Counted from the first letter of the stretch, positions 51,418 through 62,605 are shown. The stretch is DNA of 64,000 nt from Parvibaculum sp. (GCA_031291615.1 JARLIS010000043.1:1-64000), one strand, 5' to 3'. The notes: generated by a model not told the origin, from the sequence alone. Numbers and translations: made by a program.

Positions 51418-52253
51418 GGATCGACGCGCATCAACATTTCTGGCGGCTTGAGAGAGGCTTTTACGATTGGCTGACGCCGGAGCTTGCCGCGATCTATAGA
51501 GACTTCGAGCCGTCGCATCTCGCTGCGCTGCTGGCGGAAGCCGGTATCGACGGCACGGTGGCCGTGCAGGCCGCGGCCGATCCGCGCGAGACCGCGTTTC
51601 TTCTCTCGCTCGCGGCGAAACACCCCTTCATCAAGGGCGTCGTCGGCTGGGTCGACATGGAAACGGAAGACGGCATCGCCGCGCTCCGGCAATTTGCGCG
51701 CAATCCGCTCTTCAAGGGCATTCGCCCGATGATCCAGGACATCGAGCCTGCCGACTGGATGCTCAAGCCGCAACTCGACCGCGCCTTCCGGGCATTGATC
51801 GAGCTTCGCCTGAGCTTCGATGCGCTGGTGAAGCCGCCGCATCTCGACGCGCTGCTGACGCTTGCCCGGCGCTATCCGGACCTTCCCATCGTCATCGATC
51901 ATGGCGCGAAGCCCGCGATCCGCGACGGGCTCGGCGGTTTCGACGCATGGGCCGCAAAGATGGCGCGGCTTGCCGAGCTTCCCAACGTCGCCTGCAAGCT
52001 CTCCGGCCTGCTGACGGAAGCAAAGCCCGGCGCAACGCTTGCCGATCTCCAGCCCTATCTCGATCATCTCTATGAGTGCTTCGGCGCGTCGCGCCTGATG
52101 TGGGGCAGCGATTGGCCGGTGCTGCTGCTTGAGAGCACTTACAGCGACTGGAATGCCATGACCGGGGCATGGCTCGCCTCCAAGCCCGCGCGCGAGCGCG
52201 ACGAGATGCTTGGAGGCACGGCGGCACGCTTCTACAGGCTGGAAAAGGCATAG
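51414..52253 (+). CDS. L-fuconolactonase-like amidohydrolase
   Basis: A 279-residue amidohydrolase of the COG3618 group. The start RIDAHQHFWRLERGFYDWLT has the paired metal-site histidines. ADPRETAFLLSLAAKHPFIK and WGSDWPVLLLESTYSDW carry the later His and Asp. It opens the fuconolactone to L-fuconate. It overlaps AKR and is followed three bases later by the second enolase-type enzyme. Confidence 0.88.
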   Translation: MRIDAHQHFWRLERGFYDWLTPELAAIYRDFEPSHLAALLAEAGIDGTVAVQAAADPRETAFLLSLAAKHPFIKGVVGWVDMETEDGIAALRQFARNPLFKGIRPMIQDIEPADWMLKPQLDRAFRALIELRLSFDALVKPPHLDALLTLARRYPDLPIVIDHGAKPAIRDGLGGFDAWAAKMARLAELPNVACKLSGLLTEAKPGATLADLQPYLDHLYECFGASRLMWGSDWPVLLLESTYSDWNAMTGAWLASKPARERDEMLGGTAARFYRLEKA

Positions 52254-52256
52254 ATC

Positions 52257-53371
52257 ATGGCGAGGATCGCCCGCGTCGAAATTCTGATGGTGCCGCTTCT
52301 TCCCAAGACCAAGCGCACCGACGCCATTCAGAGCTTCGTCTGTCAGGAGACGGTGATCGTGCGCATTCACGATGCCGAGGGCGCGGTGGGCACCGGCTAC
52401 TCCTATACGATCGGCACCGGAGGCTCGTCCGTTGTGCGGCTTCTCGCCGATCATCTTGCCGCGCGCCTGATCGGGCGCGAGGCCGACGAAATCGAGCGGC
52501 TCTGGACCGATCTCAAGTTCCATACCCATGCGACGACGGTGGGCGCGATCACGTCGCTCGCGCTTGCCGCGATCGATACGGCGCTCTGGGATTTGCGCGC
52601 GCGGCGCGTCGGCCTGCCGCTCTGGAAACTTGCGGGCGGGGCGAAGGACCGCGCGCCCCTCTACACCACCGAAGGCGGCTGGCTGCATCTTGAGCCGCAG
52701 GCGCTGATTGACGATGCGCTGGAAGCAAAGCGCCTCGGCTTCGGCGGCGCGAAGGTCAAGATCGGCAAGCCGCGCGCCCGCGAAGATGTGATGCGGCTCG
52801 AAAAGCTGCGCGAGGCGGTCGGCGACGATTTCGAGATCCTGACCGACTGCAATCAGGCCTTCACAGTGGATGAAGCAATCCGCCGCGCGCATATGCTCGA
52901 ACCCATTGGCCTCGGCTGGATCGAGGAACCCCTGCCCGCCGACGACCTCGACGGACATATCCGCCTCAGCCGCTCGACCTCGCTGCCGGTCGCGGTGGGC
53001 GAGTCCATATACTCGCTCAGGCATTTCCGCGAATATATGCAGAAGGGCGCCTGCTCCATCGTGCAGGTCGATGTTGCGCGCATCGGCGGCATCACGCCCT
53101 GGCTCAAGGTCGCGCATGTGGCAGAGGCTTTCAACATGCCGGTCTGCCCGCACTTCCTGATGGAGCTTCACGTCTCGCTCACCTGCGCGGTGCCGAACGG
53201 GCGCTGGGTCGAATATATTCCGCAGCTTGACGAAATCACGTCCTCGCGCATGACGATCGAAAAGGGATATGCGGTTGCGCCGTCGGCGCCAGGCCTCGGC
53301 ATCGACTGGGACTGGGACGCCATCGACGGACGGAAGGTCGAGAGCATCGACGTTACAGAGGGAGATGCCTG

Positions 53372-53372
<1 letters not shown>
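52257..53372 (+). CDS. mandelate racemase/muconate lactonizing enzyme family protein
   Basis: A 371-residue enolase-superfamily enzyme, a second one beside FucD. The family lysines are in GFGGAKVKIGKPRARED, metal ligands in ILTDCNQAFTVDEAI, GWIEEPLPADDLDGH and AVGESIYSLRHF, and a capping-loop His in PVCPHFLMELHVS. The reaction is unknown; it may act on a sibling sugar acid (for example galactonate, gluconate or arabinonate type). It overlaps the mutarotase start by one base. Confidence 0.9.
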
Positions 53373-55292
<1,920 letters not shown>

Positions 55293-55295
55293 AGG

Positions 55296-56753
55296 CTAGA
55301 CTTCGTGCAAGGCGAGCATTTCGACGAGCCTTGCATGGAGCCTGTCGTCGCGAATTTTCGGCAGCGCCTCATGCAGTTTTCTTGCGACCCATCGCTGTCC
55401 TTTGGCGAGAAAGGGCACGCGATCTTCGATGGGCTCGACCCCCATCAGCTTGTCGTAGAAATCGCCTATGCGCGGCGAGGGCGTTGCGCCGAGCGCGGCG
55501 ATTTCCTCCAGAAGGAGCCGGCAGCAGAACGTCTCGTCGGCATGGAGCGCCTTCATTTCCGCCTTTGAGGCGGGATCGGCGAGATCGAGGGCGAGCCTTG
55601 CGGCCGCGCGCGCGCCTGCCCGTTCCGCTTCGAGCAGAAGGTTGAGAAGGCTCACCACCTCGTCGCGGGGAAGAAATCCCATATAGGCGTCGTCCGCCGC
55701 AGCGGCAGAGCAGCTCGGCGAGGCGAGTTCCGCAGGCGCGTTTTCGCCGGGAACGGCCGCGACGTGCTGCGCCGCCGTCCTGAGCGCGAGCGCATCGCCG
55801 ACGATTTTGTCGATCCGGCTTGCTGCGGAAGGGATGTCGGCGATGGAGCCCGCGCCCGTTCCGGCATAGAGCGCCATTTGCTCAAGCGAGCCGCTTGTTG
55901 TGCGCAAGGGAGAGTCGGTGCTGAACCTGTAGAGAGAGCGGCCGAAATCCTCGCCGATGATTTCCCGCTCCGGCCGGAAGGGATCGCCATGCGCGCCTTG
56001 CGTCACGCTGTTTCCCAAGACCCTGACGAAGGCGCCGCGCGGCCAGTTGATGTGAAAATCCTGCGTGCGCAGCGTGTCGCCGGGCGATGCCTCGACGATG
56101 CGCCGCTTGTGATAGTCGTGTGCGAATGACTCTTTCGTGGCAAGAAGCGCCGTGCCGAGCACGACGCCCGACGCACCGTCGTCGAGCGCGGCCAGAAGAT
56201 CGGCTCCCGTCGCCACGCCGCCAGCGGCGAGAACCGGCACGTCGCCCGAAACGGCGAGCGTCTCCTTCAGCAGGACCGAGCGCGCGGTCTCGCCGCGCAC
56301 ATGGCCGCCCGCCTCGACGCCTTGCGCGATCAGCATTTGCGCGCCCGCGCGGATCGCCGCTGACGCTTCCGCCGCAGTGCCAATCTGGCAGACGACAAGA
56401 ATGCCGCTTGCCCTCAGCCGGGCAATCGTTTCGCGGTCGACGCCCCAGAAGAGGCAGACCGAGTGGACCCGTTCCTCAATGCAGACCTGAAGCTCCTCGC
56501 GGAAGAGGTCCGGCGGCGTCGCGGCGGGAATGAGGGTGACGCCGAAATCCCGGCCGGTTGCCGCCCTCACTTCGTGGATCTGCTTGCGGATGAAGCGCGG
56601 CGACTCGCGCACCATGCCGAGAAAGCCGTAGCCGCCCGCCTCGCTCACCGCGGCAACAAGCTCCGCGCGGGCGACGCCGCCCATGCCGGCGAGCACGACC
56701 GGAAGGTCGCAGCCGAGAATGTCGCAGGCCGCAGTATGGAACACGGCGCTCAT
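55296..56753 (-). CDS. nitronate monooxygenase fused to a ferritin-like DUF6306-type domain
   Basis: A 485-residue protein starting at ATG 56753. The first ~320 residues are a nitronate monooxygenase (2-nitropropane dioxygenase) TIM barrel: LPVVLAGMGGVARAELVAAV, QIGTAAEASAAIRAGAQMLI, VEAGGHVRG, and AAGGVATGADLLAALDDGAS. The last ~150 residues (from DEVVSLLNLLLEAERAGARA through KGQRWVARKLHEALPKI) are a helical ferritin-like domain of DUF6306 type, with EAERAGARAAA. This fusion is unusual. It is at the end of the cysJ-cysI-dsrE block with one base between it and the last DsrE gene. Confidence 0.85.
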   Translation of the reverse strand: MSAVFHTAACDILGCDLPVVLAGMGGVARAELVAAVSEAGGYGFLGMVRESPRFIRKQIHEVRAATGRDFGVTLIPAATPPDLFREELQVCIEERVHSVCLFWGVDRETIARLRASGILVVCQIGTAAEASAAIRAGAQMLIAQGVEAGGHVRGETARSVLLKETLAVSGDVPVLAAGGVATGADLLAALDDGASGVVLGTALLATKESFAHDYHKRRIVEASPGDTLRTQDFHINWPRGAFVRVLGNSVTQGAHGDPFRPEREIIGEDFGRSLYRFSTDSPLRTTSGSLEQMALYAGTGAGSIADIPSAASRIDKIVGDALALRTAAQHVAAVPGENAPAELASPSCSAAAADDAYMGFLPRDEVVSLLNLLLEAERAGARAAARLALDLADPASKAEMKALHADETFCCRLLLEEIAALGATPSPRIGDFYDKLMGVEPIEDRVPFLAKGQRWVARKLHEALPKIRDDRLHARLVEMLALHEV

Positions 56754-56754
56754 C

Positions 56755-57135
56755 TTACCAGTGCCAGACAAGGTCGTGCGCTTCGAGCAGTGCGGCCAGC
56801 GCATTGCGGGCGACGAGCTGGACGCCCGTGACCTTCGCCACCTTGCCGAGGCCGCGCCGGTCGATGTCGTCGCGCACAGCATAGACCGGCACGCCTTTGC
56901 CGATCAGTTTTTCAAGCTCGGCTTCGATGCGGGGCGGATTGGTCTGTTTCCAGTCGCCGAAAGAAAGTCCGCTCGCATCCTGGCCTTTCACGGCATAGTT
57001 GACGGCGTTGCCGGTCAGCAGGACCGAAAGCTCGGCGCCTGCATCGCGCATGGAATGCGTCAGCCAGATGATGGTGTCGTCCTGTTCTTCCAGCGTTCCC
57101 CGATAGGCGGTCTCGATGATCTGAAGCGCTTTCAT
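56755..57135 (-). CDS. DsrE-family protein, third of three
   Basis: A 126-residue protein; ATG 57135 (MKALQIIETAYRGTLEEQDD). The fold features DTIIWLTHSMRDAGAELSVL, LTGNAVNYAVKGQDASGLSF, and GVPVYAVRDDIDRRGLGKVA. It ends in VWHW, as DsrE/DsrH proteins do. There is no cysteine at all, so it cannot carry a persulfide. It precedes the NMO by one base. Confidence 0.85.
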   Translation of the reverse strand: MKALQIIETAYRGTLEEQDDTIIWLTHSMRDAGAELSVLLTGNAVNYAVKGQDASGLSFGDWKQTNPPRIEAELEKLIGKGVPVYAVRDDIDRRGLGKVAKVTGVQLVARNALAALLEAHDLVWHW

Positions 57136-57140
57136 GATCC

Positions 57141-57554
57141 TTACCTCGTGCCGATGACAAGCGAATTGTCGGAAGCCGCGGCCAGCTTCCAGAAGTCGGC
57201 CGGTCCGCCGCGGCGGACGCCTTCGACCACCTTGTCGATGCCGCGCTCGTCGGCGCAGAGGCCGCAATTCACCCAGTTGACTGCGCCGCCGTTCTTTTTC
57301 GCTGTGGCGATGATCTCGCCGACCCAGATTTTCGGAAGCGGGTGATGCTCGGTCTCGACGTCCGTTCCATGAACGCCGTTGCCATGCGCCTTCTGCTGTT
57401 CGAAAGAGAGGTGGACGCCGCCTTCATAGGCAAAGACGTTGAGGTTGTATCCACGGCCCGCCGCGATTTCGAGCAGGCGGAAGAAGGTCGTTGACCGGGC
57501 GCTTTCAAAGGGCGGGTCCATGATCGCGAAGGCGAGGGTTTTCGGATTGCTCAT
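57141..57554 (-). CDS. DsrE-family protein, second of three, with a CxxC
   Basis: A 137-residue protein starting at ATG 57554 (MSNPKTLAFAIMDPPFESAR). It has LLEIAAGRGYNLNVFAYEGG, and the only cysteine pair of the three in AVNWVNCGLCADERGIDKVV, at the position where TusD/DsrE have the sulfur-carrying cysteine. It is presumably the persulfide carrier. It lies six bases before the third gene. Confidence 0.85.
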   Translation of the reverse strand: MSNPKTLAFAIMDPPFESARSTTFFRLLEIAAGRGYNLNVFAYEGGVHLSFEQQKAHGNGVHGTDVETEHHPLPKIWVGEIIATAKKNGGAVNWVNCGLCADERGIDKVVEGVRRGGPADFWKLAAASDNSLVIGTR

Positions 57555-57564
57555 CTGATGTCTC

Positions 57565-57891
57565 CTAATGCCAGATCGTTTTGGCGCCGGCGGCCAGCGC
57601 GTCGACGACGCGCTCCAGCGACACCGCCGCAATGCCGTCGGCGAGCTCGGACCTGCCGACCGCGCGCTCGCGCAGCGAGAACTCGTCCGCCACCACGCGA
57701 ACGCCCGAATGCACGACCTGGCGCAATGCGAGGTTCTCGGCGCCGTCCCGCGCCGGAAGAACTCCGTTCTGGACAAGAAAAAGCGTCACATCGCTTCCGC
57801 CCGTCTTCAGGTCGACCGCCAATCGATAAAAGTTTTCCGTATCGCCGCATTCGAACGGATCGCGCGACGAAATCAGCATGAAGCTACTCAT
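57565..57891 (-). CDS. DsrE-family protein, first of three
   Basis: A 108-residue protein with ATG 57891 (MSSFMLISSRDPFECGDTEN). It has FYRLAVDLKTGGSDVTLFLV and ends in AGAKTIWH. One cysteine is near the N-terminus (FECGDT), not at the usual active site. It follows cysI by 27 bases. Confidence 0.83.
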   Translation of the reverse strand: MSSFMLISSRDPFECGDTENFYRLAVDLKTGGSDVTLFLVQNGVLPARDGAENLALRQVVHSGVRVVADEFSLRERAVGRSELADGIAAVSLERVVDALAAGAKTIWH

Positions 57892-57918
57892 TCGGTCCTC
57901 CTTGAGACGGCCGTGCCG

Positions 57919-59664
57919 TCAACTTTTGAAATCTTTTCCGCTCGTCACTTCGCGCACGTAGCCCGCGCGAATGACGAAATCTCCGAAGTGTTCGCTGTCC
58001 AGGCGCTCATTCGCGAAACGGGAGATGATCGCCTCCAGCTCGCGCAAAATGCGCTCCTCGCCGATGTTCTCGAGATAGAGCCGGTTCAGCCGCTGGCCGT
58101 GAAAGCCGCCACCGAGATAGAGGTTGTATTTTCCCGGCGCGCGGCCGGTGAAGGCGATCTCGGCGACATAGGGCCTCGCGCAGCCGTTCGGGCAGCCCGT
58201 CATGCGCATGGTGATCGGTTCGTCGGCGAGGCCGTGGCTCGCAAGAATGTGCTCGATCTTGGTGACGAGACTCGGCAGGTAACGTTCGCTTTCGGCCATT
58301 GCGAGGCCGCATGTCGGCAGCGCGACGCAGGCCATCGAGTTGAGCCGCAAGGCGCTCGCATGGATGGAGCTGTCCAGACCGAAGGCGGCCAGCATGTCTG
58401 CAATATGCGGCTTGTCGGCTTCCGCGATATTGGCGACGATCAGATTCTGGTTGGGCGTCAGACGGAATTCACCCTTGTGCAGATGCGCCAGTTCGCGCAA
58501 AGCCGTCATCAACTGGCGGCCGTCCGCGTTGCGGATACGCCCATTCTCGATGAACATCGTGAAGTGCCACATGCCGTTGGAGCCGCGCGACCAGCCATAG
58601 CTGTCGCCATTCGTCTCGAAGGCATAGGGGCGCGGCTCTTCCAGCGAAAAGCCGACGCGGCTTTCGAGTTCAGACCTGAACCAGTCGAGGCCCTTGTCGT
58701 CGATCGTGTATTTGAAGCGGGCATGGGCGCGGTCGACGCGGTCGCCGTAATCGCGCTGTATCGTCGTCGCCGCTTCGGCGATTTCCAGTATCCTTTCCTT
58801 CGGGAAATATCCGATCACGTCGGCGAGGCGCGGATAGGTCTCGGGCGCATTGTCGGTATTGCCCATTCCGCCGCCGACGCAGATGTTGAAGCCGAGAAGT
58901 TTCTCGCCCTCCGAGATGGCGATGAGGCCGACGTCCTGCGCATAGACGTCGATGTCGTTGACGGGTGGGATCACGAAGCCGAACTTGAACTTACGCGGCA
59001 GATATGTGCGCCCATACATCGGGTCTTCCGCGGCGGTCGGTTCGATCTTTTCGCCGTCGAGCCAGATCTCGTGATAGGCGCGGGTCTTCGGGATGACGTG
59101 GTTCGAGGTGCGGCGCGCGATGTCATAGACTTCCGCATGAAGGTCGGAGAGGTGCGGGTTGACCGAACACATGACGCCGCGCGTGTCGTCGCCGCAGGCG
59201 GCGACCGTGTCGAGCAGCGCATCGCGCAATCCCTGTATCGTCTTCTTCAGGTTCGGTTTCAAAATGCCGTGAAACTGAAAGGTCTGGCGCGTCGTCATCC
59301 TGAGCGACGATCCGCCATAAGCGCGGGCGAGCGCGTCGATCTTCAGCCATTGGTCGGGCGTACAGACGCCTCCCGCAAGGCGGATGCGGACCATGAACTG
59401 GTAGGCGGGTTCGAGCTTCTGGCGGCGGCGCTCGTCGCGCAGGTCGCGGTCGTCCTGCTGATAGATGCCGTGAAACTTCATCAGCTTCGTGTCGTCGTGG
59501 GTGACGGCTCCGGTGAGCGGTGCGCGCAGGCTCTCCTCGATCGTTCCGCGCAGATAGTTGCTCCGGTCTTTCAACCGTTCGTTTGCATGAAGTTTTTCGA
59601 GCGGCTGCGAAATGTCGTGGCTGCGGTCGACCGCCGGTTTTTTCATCTCGATGCTCACGGTCAA
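57919..59664 (-). CDS. cysI: assimilatory sulfite reductase hemoprotein subunit (CysI-type)
   Basis: A 581-residue siroheme and 4Fe-4S enzyme. The substrate arginines are in RMTTRQTFQFHGILKPNLK and the cluster cysteines in CVALPTCGLAMAESER and TGCPNGCARPYVAEIAF (bridging siroheme). It reduces sulfite to sulfide using electrons from CysJ. It is downstream of cysJ by four bases and followed by dsrE genes. Confidence 0.96.
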   Translation of the reverse strand: MTVSIEMKKPAVDRSHDISQPLEKLHANERLKDRSNYLRGTIEESLRAPLTGAVTHDDTKLMKFHGIYQQDDRDLRDERRRQKLEPAYQFMVRIRLAGGVCTPDQWLKIDALARAYGGSSLRMTTRQTFQFHGILKPNLKKTIQGLRDALLDTVAACGDDTRGVMCSVNPHLSDLHAEVYDIARRTSNHVIPKTRAYHEIWLDGEKIEPTAAEDPMYGRTYLPRKFKFGFVIPPVNDIDVYAQDVGLIAISEGEKLLGFNICVGGGMGNTDNAPETYPRLADVIGYFPKERILEIAEAATTIQRDYGDRVDRAHARFKYTIDDKGLDWFRSELESRVGFSLEEPRPYAFETNGDSYGWSRGSNGMWHFTMFIENGRIRNADGRQLMTALRELAHLHKGEFRLTPNQNLIVANIAEADKPHIADMLAAFGLDSSIHASALRLNSMACVALPTCGLAMAESERYLPSLVTKIEHILASHGLADEPITMRMTGCPNGCARPYVAEIAFTGRAPGKYNLYLGGGFHGQRLNRLYLENIGEERILRELEAIISRFANERLDSEHFGDFVIRAGYVREVTSGKDFKS

Positions 59665-59668
59665 ATCC

Positions 59669-61498
59669 TCAATAGACGTCGCGCTGATAGCGCCCGTTAT
59701 GCTGCAATTCGCGCAGATATTCCTCGGCGCTTTCGCGCGTCATCGCGCCATGCGTCTCGACAATGGAGAGGAGCGCTTCATGCGCGTCGGGCGCGAGCTT
59801 CTCCGCATCGCCGCAGAGATAGAGATGCGCACCCTCCTCCAGCCAGGCGAAGAGTTCGGCGCCGCGCTCCAGCATGACGTGCTGGATGTAGCGCTTCTCC
59901 GCCTGATCGCGCGAAAAGGCGACGTCCATGCGGGCGAGGACGCCATCTTTCAGCCAGTCCTGCCACTCCGTCTGATAGAGGAAGTCGGTGCGGAAGTTGC
60001 GCTCGCCGAAAAAGAGCCAGGACCTTGCGGACGCGCCCTCCGCCTCGCGCTGCTGGACGAAGGCGCGATAGGGCGCGACGCCCGTTCCGGCACCGATCAT
60101 GACGATCGGCGTGTCGCCGTCTTTCGGCAGCCTGAAATTGTCGTTGCGCTGAATATAGACAGGCACAGTATCGTCGGGGCGCACTCTGTCGGCCAGATAG
60201 CATGAGGCGACGCCCGTCCGCTCGATCTCCTGAAGGACGTAGCGCACCGACGAAACGGTGATGTGCACTTCCTCCGGCACGGCGAGCGCGCTCGATGCGA
60301 TGGAATAGAGGCGCGGCTGCAATCCGCGGAGCGCCGCGGTCAGGCCTGACGCATCGAGGCCGGGCACCGGATGCCGCCTTACAACGTCGATGACATGGTT
60401 GGCATGCATGAAGGCTGCAAGCGCGGCGCGGTCGCCATCAGATGTCAGACGCGCAAGATCTTCCGCTCCCGACAATTCCGTCCAGCGTTGCAGGAAGCGC
60501 GGGGTCAGCGCGGTGATTTCGAATTCGCGCGAAAGAGCTTCGGCAAGGGCGATCTCGCCGGTCCTGACCGTTACGGTTTCGCCACCCGTGAAGCCGCATC
60601 GCTCCAGCAATTCCTCGACAAGCGCGGGGTCGTTCCGCGGCAGGATGCCGAGCGCATCGCCCGGTTCGTAGGAAAGACCCGATCCTTCGAGCGCAAATTC
60701 GATGTGCCGCGTCTCCTTGCTCGAACCGCGACCGGTGATGACGATGTTTTCCACGACCGGAGCGAGGAAGGGATTGCGCTTGTCGAAGCCGGCGACGACT
60801 GATGGAACACCGATGCCGGCGGCGGGAGCCGGGCGGGCCGCATCCGCAGCCGCCTGTTCCGCGCGCAGCTTTTCGAGCAGGGCCTCGATCCAGGCTTCCG
60901 CGGGCTCTTCGTAGTCGACATCGCAATCGAGGCGATCGTGAAAGCGCGACGCGCCCAGTTCCTCGAGACGGCGGTCGAGGCGCTTTGCCGCTTCGCAGAA
61001 GAACTCATAGGTCGTATCGCCGAGGCCCAGAACCGCGAAGCGCGCGCCGTCCAGCTTCGGCGCCTTGCGTCCGGCCAGGAATTCGAAGAAGCCGGCGGCG
61101 GGTTCGGGCGGCTCGCCTTCGCCATGCGTGCTCGAAATCAGAAGGATCAACCGCTCATCCTTCAGGTTGCGTTGCTTGTAGGAGGCAAGGTCGCTCGCGA
61201 CGGCCTTGAGGCCGAGGCCTTGCGCGCGCGCTTCGACGCGCCGCGCGAGCTCGGCCGCATTGCCGGTCTCGCTTGCGTAAAGAATGGCAAGCGCGGCCGC
61301 GGTGTCAGGCGAAGGGACGATATGAGGAGCCGATACGGCAGCGACGCCATCTGACAAGCGGGCATGGGCGACGCCGGCCAGAAAGCCACTCGCCCATAAG
61401 GCGCGGTCGGGGCTCAGGGCATTGGCGAGAGCCTCAAGCTGCTCGCGCTCCCGTTCCGTCAGGCCAATTCCAGGCAGGATCGAAACGGGCATGTTCAT
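59669..61498 (-). CDS. cysJ: sulfite reductase flavoprotein subunit (CysJ)
   Basis: A 609-residue protein. Start ATG 61498 has GGGAG ahead; longer frame is rejected. It has an FMN flavodoxin domain (AILYASETGNAAELARRVEA), FAD-binding RLYSIASSALAV, NADPH-binding IMIGAGTGVAPYRAFVQQ, and ends QRDVY as CysJ does. It passes NADPH electrons to CysI. It is the first gene of the block and divergent from the LysR regulator. Confidence 0.95.
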   Translation of the reverse strand: MNMPVSILPGIGLTEREREQLEALANALSPDRALWASGFLAGVAHARLSDGVAAVSAPHIVPSPDTAAALAILYASETGNAAELARRVEARAQGLGLKAVASDLASYKQRNLKDERLILLISSTHGEGEPPEPAAGFFEFLAGRKAPKLDGARFAVLGLGDTTYEFFCEAAKRLDRRLEELGASRFHDRLDCDVDYEEPAEAWIEALLEKLRAEQAAADAARPAPAAGIGVPSVVAGFDKRNPFLAPVVENIVITGRGSSKETRHIEFALEGSGLSYEPGDALGILPRNDPALVEELLERCGFTGGETVTVRTGEIALAEALSREFEITALTPRFLQRWTELSGAEDLARLTSDGDRAALAAFMHANHVIDVVRRHPVPGLDASGLTAALRGLQPRLYSIASSALAVPEEVHITVSSVRYVLQEIERTGVASCYLADRVRPDDTVPVYIQRNDNFRLPKDGDTPIVMIGAGTGVAPYRAFVQQREAEGASARSWLFFGERNFRTDFLYQTEWQDWLKDGVLARMDVAFSRDQAEKRYIQHVMLERGAELFAWLEEGAHLYLCGDAEKLAPDAHEALLSIVETHGAMTRESAEEYLRELQHNGRYQRDVY

Positions 61499-61585
61499 GT
61501 CACTCTTGCTCCCTTGGCGGGCAAAATCACATTCGGAGCTCGGAGAAAATCTATTTTCCGAATCCTTTTGCAGAGCGCGATTTAT

Positions 61586-61604
61586 ATACAATAAAATATT
61601 GTAT
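61586..61604. promoter_or_regulatory. palindrome in the cysJ/LysR divergent region
   Basis: ATACAAT-AAAAT-ATTGTAT, a perfect 7-5-7 inverted repeat in the AT-rich 230-base divergent region, of T-N11-A LysR-binding form. It is about 90 bases upstream of cysJ. Confidence 0.65.
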
Positions 61605-61686
61605 TTATCAGGCGCGCCACCGCCCGGCGCGTCTGAAGAAGGAACGACCGGCTGCCAAAAGTTGCACCTCGCCATCCACATCACAA

Positions 61687-61701
61687 ACGAATATTATTCG
61701 T
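61687..61701. promoter_or_regulatory. second palindrome near the LysR start
   Basis: ACGAAT-ATT-ATTCGT, a perfect 6-3-6 inverted repeat 28 bases ahead of the LysR ATG; a candidate autoregulatory site. Confidence 0.6.
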
Positions 61702-61728
61702 AGTTAACATCAATATATTTGGTTTTAA

Positions 61729-62595
61729 ATGGACATCGATCTGGCGCGCACTTTTCTTGACGTGGTTTCCACAGGGAGCTTCGTGCGCGCGGCCGAGCGG
61801 CTCAACATCACCCAGACAGCCGTCAGCGCCCGCATCAAGGCTCTTGAAGACCAGATCGGGCGAAGCCTCTTTGTGCGCAACAAAGCGGGCGCGCGGCTGA
61901 CGCCGGCGGGCAATGAATTCATTCGCTTTGCCGCATCGCTGGTGCAGATCTGGGAGCGGGCGCGGCAGCAGGTTGCGCTGCCGCCCGGGCGCGAGGCGAT
62001 GGTCGCCATCGGCGGCGAACTCAGCCTGTGGAATCCGCTTCTGCTCAACTGGCTTATCTGGATGCGGCGAGAGGCGCCCGAAATCGCGCTCAGAACGCAA
62101 GTCGATCTCGGGGAGCGGCTCATCGAAAAAGTCCAGGCCGGCGTTCTCGACATCGCGATCATGTATGCGCCGTCGCAACGGCCAGGCATTCAATTCGAGC
62201 TTCTGCTGGAGGAAAGGCTGATCGCGGTCAGCACCGATCCCGAGGCGACCGAAGTGACGGGCGGGGACTATGTTCAGGTCGATTGGGGGCCCGATTTTGC
62301 TGCTCATCACGAGATCGTATTCCCGCACCTGCGCGATGCGGGCTCATTCGTCGGGCTGGGGCCGCTGGCACTGCAATATATTCTGGCGGTCGGAGGCTCG
62401 GGCTATTTCCGCACCCGCGCGGTGCGCCGGTATCTCGACGACGGCACGCTGCACCGCGTCCGGAACGCGCCGGAATTTTCCTTCTCGATCTATGCCTTGT
62501 CTTCGGCCCAGTCCGATGGGCCAGCGGTGCAGACCGCCCGGCGCGGGCTGCGCATGGCGCTCGATGCGGAAGCGGAAGGCTGGGCGCAACCGTGA
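61729..62595 (+). CDS. LysR-family transcriptional regulator
   Basis: A 288-residue regulator. The N-terminal wHTH is MDIDLARTFLDVVSTGSFVR, AERLNITQTAVSARIKALED, and the effector domain starts near residue 90. It is divergent from cysJ, so it likely regulates the sulfur block; its effector is not deducible, but it is not evidently CysB. Confidence 0.93.
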   Translation: MDIDLARTFLDVVSTGSFVRAAERLNITQTAVSARIKALEDQIGRSLFVRNKAGARLTPAGNEFIRFAASLVQIWERARQQVALPPGREAMVAIGGELSLWNPLLLNWLIWMRREAPEIALRTQVDLGERLIEKVQAGVLDIAIMYAPSQRPGIQFELLLEERLIAVSTDPEATEVTGGDYVQVDWGPDFAAHHEIVFPHLRDAGSFVGLGPLALQYILAVGGSGYFRTRAVRRYLDDGTLHRVRNAPEFSFSIYALSSAQSDGPAVQTARRGLRMALDAEAEGWAQP

Positions 62596-62605
62596 AGCGG
62601 CAAGG

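Noticed and set aside
57568..59877. A 769-codon open frame on the plus strand
   Set aside because: It is antisense to cysI and cysJ. High GC at third codon positions commonly leaves the reverse frame open; it contains no recognisable domain.
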